DNA of 10,276 nucleotides from Temnopleurus reevesii (taxonomy: Eukaryota > Echinodermata > Echinoidea > Temnopleuroida > Temnopleuridae). The position numbers were made by a program, and so were the translations under genes. The notes below the pieces were generated by a model. The model saw nothing but the letters and a program-made list of their open reading frames with translations, was not told the origin of the DNA and made no database searches. The stretch spans positions 21,586-31,861 of the forward strand of contig BQKZ01001639.1 of assembly GCA_036244855.1 (NCBI GenBank), written 5' to 3'. Below are positions 1 through 6,797 of the stretch, piece after piece. Each line of letters opens with the position of its first letter. The first letter of the stretch is position 1.

Positions 1-85
1 TGTATACGGTGAGGATTGTCCGGAGAGCAGCGATGGGCAGCGATGAGGATTATGAAGACTGGACAGAAAGCCTTTAAGCCTAAGT
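1..85 (+). pseudogene. Broken duplicate of receptor exon (TM5 end/ICL3)
   Basis: This stretch repeats positions 261-340 at an offset of 260 bases. The first 62 bases are identical, followed by scattered substitutions and one inserted T in the CTTTAAG segment. In the receptor reading frame it encodes the same start of intracellular loop 3 (MGSDEDYEDW) but runs into TAA at 75-77. The GTGAGT donor that ends the intact exon at 349 has no equivalent here, so normal splicing into the next exon is unlikely. The copy is cut by the window edge, so its acceptor side is not visible. A relic of a local tandem exon duplication is the simplest reading. An alternative truncating exon or a haplotype or assembly artefact is also possible. 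Confidence 0.6.
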
Positions 86-229
86 GGATTTTAAAACCAG
101 TTTAGGAGTCCGCTTTTGTGACCGTTTGACCGTCTAAATTTTCCGTTAAATTAACGTTTGATTATTATTTTCCATTAAATTAATTAACCGCAATAGATTT
201 GAAAGGGATCTTACATTTCAATTCCTTAG

Positions 230-348
230 ATCAACGTGGTCCTAGCGATCATCACAGCGGTGTATACGGTGAGGATTGTCCGGAGAGCAGCGATGGGCAG
301 CGATGAGGATTATGAAGACTGGTCAGAAAGTCTTAAGCAACTTGTCAA
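230..348 (+). CDS. Class B/adhesion-type GPCR exon: TM5 and ICL3
   Basis: First intact exon in the window of a seven-transmembrane receptor of the secretin/adhesion superfamily, which acts at the plasma membrane and signals to G proteins. It follows a pyrimidine-rich acceptor ending CCTTAG at 229 and ends before GTGAGT at 349. It reads 39 codons plus two bases: a hydrophobic stretch starting INVVLAIITAVYTV (the cytoplasmic part of TM5, with the Asn common in adhesion receptors), then the basic RIVRRAA and an acidic loop MGSDEDYEDWSESLKQLV. The AA overhang joins the A of the exon at 766 to make a Lys codon. Exons joined across 230-348, 766-892, 1708-1749 and 3192-3251 give an open frame of about 115 residues ending in TAA. 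The extracellular region and TM1-4 lie left of the window. The exact acceptor is inferred, and family membership is stronger than any subfamily call. Confidence 0.72.
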
Positions 349-765
349 GTGAGTATTGGTTAAAAGAAGAATGTATCCAAAACTGAAAGCTACTTTGTCA
401 AATTTCCATTGCCAACATCACCGCCGTAGCCACTTTTGTAATTTTCTTTTCTTTATGGTCTCACTTTTGTAAATTAATTGCCATAGACTTACGTAGAAAT
501 TTGGCGCCGATAATGAGAAGCATCATGCTTTCGTCAATTGTAGGTTAATCAGTTTGCTCAAATATTTGAATAACAACCTGTAGAGAAGGGCTCTAGGCTG
601 CAAAATAATGTGTCCTCACGAAATTCAATCAGACCTTTACAGAGCTACGAGGGCGGGAGGGGTTATTTCGGGACTCCCGCAGGCCGTTCAGAAATGACAT
701 CCATTACTCGAGCCCTTTTTTTCTTTGTGTGACGCTAATGTGCTACAAATTTTGCATTAACACAG
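349..765 (+). other. Receptor intron (417 bp)
   Basis: Begins GTGAGT and ends CATTAACACAG. It is AT-rich, with no open frame of note and no recognisable repeat. It splits a Lys codon (two bases before, one after). Confidence 0.7.
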
Positions 766-892
766 ATGGTGCCTGCCCACATCAGTTGTGTTGTCAGCTG
801 TCCTGGTGGTAGCCTGGATCCTACATGCTCTGTTTCAATCCATCTCGAGCCTGGTCCTGGACTACCTGTTCAACATCTTCGTCATGTCGCAG
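766..892 (+). CDS. Class B/adhesion-type GPCR exon: TM6, ECL3 and TM7 start
   Basis: Second receptor exon, between acceptor TTAACACAG and donor CAG|GTTTGT. The productive frame starts with the last base of a split codon and gives 42 codons: the hydrophobic stretch WCLPTSVVLSAVLVVAWIL (TM6, with the central Trp seen in the TM6 of this superfamily), a short HALFQSISSLVLD loop, and YLFNIFVMSQ, which begins TM7. The ATG that happens to sit at 766 opens a different frame, which only runs into the downstream minisatellite and is not the gene. The exon ends exactly on a codon boundary after Gln, just before the Gly of the QG pair typical of TM7 in secretin and adhesion receptors. Confidence 0.78.
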
Positions 893-983
893 GTTTGTTC
901 TGTGTGTTCTTTCAACGTAGATTTTGGCGTTGTTTGGTGTTGTATGATTGCTTCACGTTGACGGTATCTAGGAGTTTTGTAAA

Positions 984-1290
984 GGTGTGCGTGCATCCGT
1001 GTTTGTGTATTGTGTGTGTGTGTGTGTGCGGGTGTGCGTGCATGCGTGTTTGTGTATTGTGTGTGCGTGAAGGTGTGCGTGCATGCGTGTTTGTGTATTG
1101 TGTGTGTGTGAAGGTGTGCGTGCATGCGTGTTTGTGTATAGTGTGTGTGCGGGTGTGCGTGAATGCGTGTTTGTGTATTGTGTGTGTGTGCGGGTGTGCG
1201 TGAATGCGTGTTTGTGTATTTTGTGTGTGTGAAGGTGTGCGTGCATGCGTGTTTGTATATTGTGTGTGCGTAGGTGTGCGTGTGGGTAGG
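984..1290. repeat. 41-bp minisatellite, about 7 units
   Basis: Units begin with GGTGTGCGTG at 984, 1031, 1072, 1113, 1152, 1193, 1234 and 1273, giving spacings of 47, 41, 41, 39, 41, 41 and 39. Each unit contains GTGTGCGTGCATGCGTGTTT followed by GTGTATTG and a variable TG run. A substitution in the middle of the unit (GCATGC versus GAATGC) marks two sub-types, and the linker alternates between TGAAGG and TGCGGG. Confidence 0.9.
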
Positions 1291-1392
1291 TGCGCACGTT
1301 TTTTAGTGTATGTGTGTGTTAGGGTAGGTGTAATTGTGGGGGGTGGGTAGGAGTTGGTTTGTGTGTATATTAGTGTATGTGCGTGTGTTTTA

Positions 1393-1470
1393 GAGAGAAA
1401 TAAAGAGAGAGAGAGAGAGAGGGGGGCAGAGAAAAGAGAGATGGGGAGATGAGAAAGTGTTGGGGTGGAG
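1393..1470. repeat. GA-rich purine tract
   Basis: Imperfect (GA)n with a perfect AGAGAG core near 1407-1420 and a G6 run, continuing as GAGAAAAGAGAGATGGGGAG. It is almost entirely purine on the plus strand. Confidence 0.85.
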
Positions 1471-1707
1471 AGTGAGGTGTTTTTTTGCGATTTTTTGTTA
1501 ATCACTAGAATTGCAAAGTAAGAAAACTCGTTTTAAATAATTACATGCTAGACATATCTGCCTAGTGGGCAATATTTTGTTAGACTTAGAGATTCATAGT
1601 GTCTAATTGACCAACCACATTCCTTATTTCCCGTTGTCTTCTTGCACTTGAAAAATTTCTTTCTGTTATACTAATATTTGTTTTACTACTTTCATTTCCT
1701 CATGTAG

Positions 1708-1749
1708 GGTATCCTCGTCTTCACGTTCTACTGTATCTTCAATCCTCTG
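1708..1749 (+). CDS. Class B/adhesion-type GPCR micro-exon: TM7
   Basis: A 42-nt exon between acceptor CATGTAG and a strong donor CTG|GTAAGT. It is phase 0 at both ends and encodes 14 residues, GILVFTFYCIFNPL. Joined to the previous exon this gives YLFNIFVMSQ-GILVFTFYC-IFN, which matches the TM7 pattern of class B and adhesion receptors: QG followed by aliphatic/aromatic residues, then a (H/Y)C and Asn near the cytoplasmic end. Without its neighbours the exon would be too short to call; the conserved TM7 pattern across the joint is the support. Confidence 0.75.
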
Positions 1750-1823
1750 GTAAGTTCAATGATGTATTCCAATGACTAAAAGGATTAATTAAATGCAGAA
1801 ATATTGAGGGAAAACACTTACCT

Positions 1824-1994
1824 GGGGGTGTGTCATCAAGATTTGTCGCAGAGACAATTAATAAGCGCTGACAAATTCCTCGATTTTGATTGGACGAAAA
1901 GCACTATCACTTACAGTTGCCATGGGAACTGTCGGAAAATTACTCCGTGTCGCTGCGACAAATATTGATGAAACACCCCCCCCCCCCCCCCCCC
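1824..1994. mobile_element. Foldback/MITE-like element with 33-bp terminal inverted repeats
   Basis: The left end 1824-1856 starts GGGGGTGTGTCATCAAGATT, and the reverse complement of 1948-1980 starts GGGGGTGTTTCATCAATATT. The 33-bp ends differ at 3 positions. The right end continues as an expanded run of C (1976-1994, 19 in all). An inner near-palindrome ACAGTTGCCATGGGAACTGT lies near 1914-1933. It has no coding capacity, and no clear target-site duplication is visible. The terminal motif GGTGTTTCA(C/T)CAA is shared with the elements at 5777, 5958 and, in decayed form, 8946. Confidence 0.75.
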
Positions 1995-2334
1995 GATGTT
2001 GAAGGTGACCGGCTGCTGCTCTTGGTACGCACATGCTAGCGTCAACACAGCGTCCTTCCTCCATATATCAGTGTTCAAGAAATGTCTTTCAATTTCACGA
2101 ACGATGGGTAGACGTTGGCGATAAACGTGTAAGAGTGTAATTTAAAGGCCCCCTTCCTAGATTTTACTCATTCGAATGTGTCCGATATGTGAATAGAACA
2201 ACCTAGGAAAATAATACTAGTCACATTTTATATTCGTTCTCTTTAAACTGCTGCAAATATTCATGTTTCTAAGTTACATTTATCGTATCAGAAATAATTA
2301 CAAACGCGCTAGAAGTAGTACGAGTCGTAGTAAC

Positions 2335-2374
<40 letters not shown>
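2335..2374. repeat. (TAG)n microsatellite
   Basis: Perfect TAG repeat of about 13 units, followed to about 2475 by degenerate GTAGTAGTAG-like blocks interrupted by AATAAAAG and GCAGAAGAAG. It lies in the last receptor intron. Confidence 0.92.
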
Positions 2375-2851
2375 TGCAGTAGAAATGTTAGTAATAAAAG
2401 TATTATTGTTGCTGTAGTAGTGGTTGTAGTAGTAGTAGCAGAAGAAGTAATAGTAGTAATTCTAGTAGTAGTAAATGGAGTGGGGTTAGTACGGTATGTT
2501 GCAGTAAACTACCCATGACTCTGGGCAAGACTCCACGCAAAACGTTTGAACCTTTTCTACTTTCTTATAACCCCATTGTCGCTGAGTTAGCGAGTGAGTC
2601 ACCAGCCGTACGCCTGTCGGGCGAAGCTTTACGAACATATTTATGAAATGCTGCCCTCTGCTTTATCATTGTCCTAATAATGGCACAAAGAAACTTTTTA
2701 CTCTATAATTTCTTTGCATAGAAAATCAATCTCATATATTGTAGTCTGGGATAAATCTAAAAATTAATTGGAAATTTCAATCGAATGAGATTGTATACTA
2801 TATTCAAATTAGAATTTAAATTCAATTTGGATCGGTCCTTAATACAATCTT

Positions 2852-3035
2852 TAAAGGCCGACTTACCCCGTTGCGTTTTAGCCTGCGTCGGCCCAGCGTT
2901 TGTTTTTTTTAATTAAAAACGCTCCCCAGCGCATAGTATCACGCTGATCAGACGTTGGACTAACGTTCGACGTTCGGAGCGTACGCCGAACATCGGTCCA
3001 CCGTATGACTCGCGTCTTTGTGCACTAGGCCTTTA
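2852..3035. repeat. GC-richer segment bounded by TAAAGGCC inverted repeats
   Basis: TAAAGGCC at 2852-2859 and GGCCTTTA at 3028-3035 bracket DNA that is clearly GC-richer and CpG-richer than its AT-rich surroundings. Two internal hairpins are visible: AGCGTTT...AAACGCT around a T/A-rich loop near 2897-2923, and GACGTTCGG with CCGAACATCGG near 2970-2995. This may be a small transposon with short ends. The 8-bp ends and lack of target duplication keep confidence low. Confidence 0.4.
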
Positions 3036-3191
3036 CGTTTGTTTTCCAATCCAGGGAATTTAGAGTGCATTTGATTTTTTTTGGTGTATGTTATTAGCTT
3101 TATTTTGTCTGGATTAATAACCTACATATAAAAAGTGCCATTATCATGTAAAAGAATTGATCTTTTCATGTATCATTTTAATTTTTTTCAG

Positions 3192-3251
3192 CTGCGTACG
3201 TCTCATCAGAAGTCGGATGAATACAAACTAACTGATGACGACGAACAGTAA
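3192..3251 (+). CDS. Class B/adhesion-type GPCR terminal coding exon: C-tail
   Basis: Last coding exon, after a polypyrimidine tract and TTTTTCAG, entered in phase 0. It encodes LRTSHQKSDEYKLTDDDEQ and a TAA stop at 3249-3251. The cytoplasmic tail after TM7 is only about 20 residues and ends in an acidic cluster. It has Ser, Thr and Tyr residues that could be phosphorylated but no type I PDZ ligand at the very end. The match between this short hydrophilic tail, the phase and the strong acceptor supports it as the receptor end. Confidence 0.72.
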   Translation: MRTSHQKSDEYKLTDDDEQ

Positions 3252-4400
3252 TAAGTTCTTTAAATGGATTCAAACAATACTGTATAATTTTGAATAATCG
3301 CGCTAACAATTGATGATTGTGTTCATATGGTTGTACAACATGATTTGTATATACAAATCCAATTGGCCAGTAAATTAATTAGTTCAAATTTATTCACGCG
3401 TTTGTTATGTTTGTATTCACGAATTTAGTTGTGTGATATTACTTGTTATGCAGTTTGCATACATAACTAGTTGCTATGTCGGGTAAAACTTGGACAAGCT
3501 TCCGGGCTCTAAAGAGCAACCTTTGTGTATATACAACGCATATATTTTGCATACATTCGTAAGCCCGCCTGTCCAGGAACATATTCATATTAATATAAAG
3601 TGAAGTTGACTTCATTGTTTCTTTTCCGTTTTCTTGGAAACTTTTGTACAAATGTTTCTTCATTCTCAAAATGACAGTAAAACATACTTGACGAATATAC
3701 TGGCAAGGAGCTTCTTGATAATGGGATATGATATGCCACGCGTATCTACTAGCATGCTTTACCTAATGTAGGCTGATGTACGCTTTAGCTTGTATATTGT
3801 GTATAAAAAGATCATAATCTACAAAGGATTAACATAGTGTAAGTTTGCTGTTTCGGCATTACAGTCACGGTGTAATTGTTTTTTGCAATGGTTAACTGAT
3901 CAACAGATATCTTGTCGAAATTCATTTTGATTGATACTAACAAAATATTGCTACTCTAAATGATTATATGTATTTTTGTAATACTTCTTAGTTTCACAAA
4001 CTTTTCATCTTGAAATAAGCATGCGAAGCACAGTGTACATTTTATGTGACAGCTTATAGAGAAGTATTATGCATAATCCGTTAATCTCGAGCGACTTCAA
4101 AATAATCCACTTTAGTTGTCTTGGAAGACAGACCTGAACAAAATATAAATACTAACATTCAACCGGATATAAACCAATTAAGTTGGTCATGTGACAATAG
4201 ATCCGTACGCCGTGTATTGAACTGTGCGGACAGAATAATTACGTGGAACTGCAATGATCTTTATCGTATTTTGCCTTATTTGTTTTAGCTGCATATATTT
4301 CAATGTGTTCCAGCGCCACATAGATGGCCAAACTTTGTTAAATGGGCTACCCTGGAGAAATATGAATAAATAAATGAATAAATAAGAATAAATTATATCG
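3252..4400 (+). other. Probable receptor 3' UTR and downstream AT-rich DNA
   Basis: No convincing gene lies on either strand; the minus-strand open frame near 3439-3669 lacks splice context or domain character. A cluster of short perfect palindromes sits at 3330-3366. The first AATAAA on the plus strand downstream of the stop is near 4365, which would give a 3' UTR of about 1.1 kb. Confidence 0.45.
4365..4393 (+). promoter_or_regulatory. Candidate polyadenylation signals / AATAAATA repeat
   Basis: Several AATAAA hexamers occur in a short GAATAAATAAATGAATAAAT stretch. They are the first canonical poly(A) hexamers after the receptor stop. They may equally be just a degenerate AAT(A) microsatellite, and no clear GU-rich downstream element is seen. 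Confidence 0.35.
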
Positions 4401-4797
4401 TGTTGATCTATGAATTATGTTAACATTCAGAAGAAAAAAATATGTAGACATATGTAGTAATGGATATTTCCCACCACTAAACTCATATAAAAACTCACAG
4501 TACACGTACGTGTATTCTAGGGGGATATATTGTTTATTACTTTTAACCTTTTTAAATGTAGACTGAAAATAATTGTCAAAATACCCGTAAGACTTGTTAC
4601 ATCATGTAACGCTTTGACATTCCAACGTGACGCACCAGTGCTAAATTGTATAACCTGCGAATATGATAATTGGGCAATTCCATGGCTTTCGGCATGTCAG
4701 CTCGCCCACACGTTTTCATCTTGAAGAATATTTACAACCTATACCAATAGCTGATGCGATTAAATCAAATATATGATCTTTTTCGCTCATCTTTTGA
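4401..4797. other. AT-rich intergenic DNA
   Basis: Nothing gene-like. A perfect 14-bp palindrome TACACGTACGTGTA lies at 4501-4514. The short open frame at 4530-4724 has no recognisable character. Confidence 0.6.
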
Positions 4798-4966
4798 ATA
4801 GAATAAAAAATTCCAGTACCACTAAAAATATTGACATTCCATTTGGATCAATGGGCATAGTGTCTGCAATTGTGTGAGTAGAATAAAAAAAAATCTAGTG
4901 CCATTAAAGATATTGACATTCCATATGTTTCAATGGCCCTTTATCATTTGCGTCTGCGATTGTGTG
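4798..4966. repeat. Two tandem copies of an ~80-bp sequence
   Basis: Copy 1 (about 4798-4877) and copy 2 (about 4879-4966) share AGAATAAAAAA, then A(G/T)TA/GCC, then ATTGACATTCCAT, TCAATGG and GTCTGC(A/G)ATTGTGTG in the same order. They differ by substitutions and a small insertion. Copy 2 ends in the expanded TG tract. Confidence 0.75.
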
Positions 4967-5009
4967 TGTGTGTGTGTGTCTGTGTGTGAGTGTGTGAATG
5001 TGCATGTGT
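4961..5009. repeat. (TG)n microsatellite
   Basis: Imperfect TG run grown from the ATTGTGTG that ends the tandem copy. The short open frame through it is low complexity and not a gene. Confidence 0.9.
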
Positions 5010-5387
5010 ATGTTCGTTTTTCATTTAAGGACATGTTCGTAGCATGCAAACACTTTTCTGTACAAAAGCAATGCACGTATATATTCGTTACATTTTACCC
5101 CTTTGGTACATTCAGAATCACGTTCTCCATAACAAAAAACACATGGTCACTTTAAAATACGAATACAATTCGTTTATTTCGTAGTACAGTCTCCCTTTCA
5201 TTTGTTGCATTCTACCTTTGTTAAAGAGGAACCCCAGGAACTAATATGCTGTTAATGGATGCATACAAATTAGATGAACAAACTGTGAAAATGTGAACAA
5301 AATCTGATAATCTGATAATCTGATAAAAAGCTACAGTATATGATTTTTCGAAGTCTCAGTGATAGCATGATCCCTACCGCCGATGGG
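5010..5387. other. AT-rich intergenic DNA
   Basis: No gene or RNA recognised. Three perfect copies of the octamer TCTGATAA occur at 5303-5326. Confidence 0.6.
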
Positions 5388-5667
5388 GATCCATGCGATT
5401 GGCAACTTAGATTGAATCTGTGATGTTCTGTCGGACAACTCGCCACTCATTCCATACACCAAAATTCATATTTTTTTCCTTTTCAGATAAATCATAATTT
5501 CTTCCTTCGCTTGAATATATCATGCATTTTATTAACTCCCCGTTTTTTTAGAAAAAAAATCTTGTTGAAAACTTTCATATACCAGTTGAATGGAGAGTTG
5601 TCCGCGAGTAGGTCACAGATTCAGTCAAAGTTGTCGATTACAAAGATGTCAATCAGTGGCATGGATC
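5388..5667. mobile_element. Imperfect foldback element E
   Basis: The left arm (about 5388-5457) and right arm (about 5582-5667) are inverted copies. GATCCATGC at 5388 pairs with GCATGGATC at 5659. GATTGAATCTGTGA and CGGACAACTC around 5410-5440 pair with GAGTTGTCCG and TCACAGATTCAGTC around 5595-5625. The central part is AT-rich. There is no protein-coding content; the short plus-strand open frame inside it is incidental. Confidence 0.65.
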
Positions 5668-5776
5668 GGAATGTCATTGGGGCTTTCCATACAGTTTTTA
5701 AACGGATTGCCCTATTTTGTTCAAACTTTCTTGGCTTGTTAATCTGATTTTCTTCACTCAGTGAGAGCATGGTACT

Positions 5777-5946
5777 GTTTCACCAAGATAGGAAAGACCT
5801 TACGCACGACTTTATGTTCGACTGGTATCCCTTCTTGCGCTGAATGCGCGTAATATTATGAATTATTACACGCAAGAAGGGATACCAACCAGTCGAACGT
5901 AAAGTCGTGCGTAAAGTCTTTCTTATCTTGGTGAAACACCTCCCAG
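5777..5946. mobile_element. Near-perfect palindromic foldback element A
   Basis: The left arm GTTTCACCAAGATAGGAAAG... is mirrored by the right arm ending CTTATCTTGGTGAAAC at 5938, with arms of about 70 bases. Inner segments include GTTCGACTGGTATCCCTTCT and its complement GAAGGGATACCAACCAGTCG. The small centre near 5840-5870 is AT-rich. The right end carries the full terminus ACACCTCCCAG, but the left end has lost the matching CTGGGAGGT. It is far too long and symmetrical to be chance, and it encodes nothing. Confidence 0.9.
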
Positions 5947-5957
5947 TCATTCTCTCC

Positions 5958-6132
5958 CTGGGAGGTGTTTCACCAAGATAAGAAAGACTTTATGCACGAC
6001 TTTACGTTCAACTGGTATCCCTTCTTGCACGTAATGGTCCACACTATTACGCGCATTCAGCGCAAGATCTGATACCAGTCGAACGTAAAGTCGTGCGTAA
6101 CTTTAAGAACGATTTGGTGAAACACCTCCCAG
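5958..6132. mobile_element. Palindromic foldback element B, sibling of A
   Basis: Starts CTGGGAGGTGTTTCACCAAG and ends GGTGAAACACCTCCCAG. The outer 17 bases are perfectly inverted, and the arms share the GACTTTA, ACGACTTTACGTTC and CTGGTATC blocks with element A. The right arm has a replaced segment (CTTTAAGAACGATTT instead of AAGTCTTTCTTATCTT). Only 11 bases separate it from A, so four alternating inverted arms lie in a row. Confidence 0.9.
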
Positions 6133-6248
6133 GAGTTGGTCCTCCTTGAAAGAACTTTCTACAAATTACTACGAATTCCTTGTCTACTCCATAAAAAAAT
6201 CAAGTCACATAAAAAGTAATGTGGTCCAGCCACATGCTTATTAGACCT
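6133..6248. other. Unassigned spacer
   Basis: AT-rich DNA between two foldback elements, with no features recognised. Confidence 0.6.
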
Positions 6249-6507
6249 GTTCGTCGAGCTCACTGTGAGAAGGAACTAATGAATTGGACAAAAAACAACC
6301 AAATTCAAGCCTTTACAATAGCTTTAAGAACATAAAACAAAGTAGTTTCCCTGTTTAATCAAACTGATGCGATACATGTTTTTCATCTTTTCACATGATA
6401 TAGGCCTATATCGGAAAAAAAACTCTCTCTAGAGCTATAATTGTAAAATTTTGAACGAAAGCTTGTTTTATTTTGTCCAATTTTCCTGTCCGCTTTGCTC
6501 GACGAAC
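6249..6507. mobile_element. Foldback element H (GTTCGTCGAGC ends)
   Basis: The ends GTTCGTCGAGC (6249-6259) and GCTCGACGAAC (6497-6507) are perfect 11-bp inverted repeats. Further in, AATTGGACAAAA near 6283 pairs with TTTTGTCCAATT near 6473-6484. The arms diverge inside. A perfect 16-bp palindrome GATATAGGCCTATATC sits at 6397-6412. No coding capacity. Confidence 0.72.
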
Positions 6508-6613
6508 TGCGTAAGACGATAGATAAATTTGTTGGCCGATCTCCATCCAATCGGACGAATCTCCAATGTCAGTGATACTTTATACTACATGATTAATTGA
6601 ACAAATGTTCTTA
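6508..6613. other. Unassigned spacer
   Basis: Short AT-rich stretch between foldback elements; nothing recognised. Confidence 0.55.
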
Positions 6614-6797
6614 TAGAACAGGGGCCAAAATGCACGAAATGGTCTTACCTATACGTCTTAACATCTTGTAAACGCCATCCTCTTAACCTCCACACAAACG
6701 TTAATACGTCTATGTTGAAAGAGTGGCACAAGAAGTTAAGACGTCTTAGAAAGAAGCGGATAGCTAAGACTATTTCGCGCAATTGGTCCCAGAGCGG
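6614..6797. mobile_element. Imperfect foldback element C
   Basis: GCACGAAATGGTCTTACCTAT at 6632-6652 pairs with TAGCTAAGACTATTTCGCGC at 6761-6780, and CGTCTTAACATCTTGT near 6654 pairs with CACAAGAAGTTAAGACG near 6727. Matching outer bases (CAGGGGCC and GGTCCCAG) suggest ends near 6614 and 6797. The right arm has an extra TCTTAGAAAGAAGCGG block. Short open frames on both strands here are products of the repeat, not genes. Confidence 0.65.

Larger units (their letters stand above)
893..1707 (+). other. Receptor intron (815 bp) with minisatellite and GA tract
   Basis: Begins GTTTGT and ends CATGTAG. It carries the 41-bp minisatellite, a degenerate TG-rich stretch to about 1390, and a purine (GA/G) tract at about 1393-1470. 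Long open frames occur here on both strands, but they are low-complexity translations of the repeat (Cys/Val or His/Thr rich) and not genes. Confidence 0.75.
1750..3191 (+). other. Receptor intron (1.44 kb) with repeats
   Basis: Begins GTAAGT and ends in a T-rich tract plus CAG. It holds a foldback element ending in C19 (1824-1994), a TAG trinucleotide tract (2335-2374) with a degenerate extension, and a GC-richer insert bounded by TAAAGGCC inverted repeats (2852-3035). The rest is AT-rich and unrecognised. Confidence 0.72.

Noticed and set aside
766..1203. 145-codon plus-strand open frame starting at ATG 766
   Set aside because: It overlaps the receptor exon in a different frame and is mostly Cys/Val translation of the TG minisatellite.
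862..1505. Long minus-strand His/Thr-rich open frames
   Set aside because: Low-complexity translation of the same repeat, with HTHT periodicity and no splice or domain support.
1858..2064. 68-codon minus-strand open frame with a poly-Gly run
   Set aside because: The Gly run is the C19 homopolymer of a foldback element; no other support.
5303..5326. Three TCTGATAA repeats considered as a CRISPR-like or regulatory array
   Set aside because: Direct adjacency without spacers and only 24 bases in total; a simple slippage product in a eukaryotic sequence.
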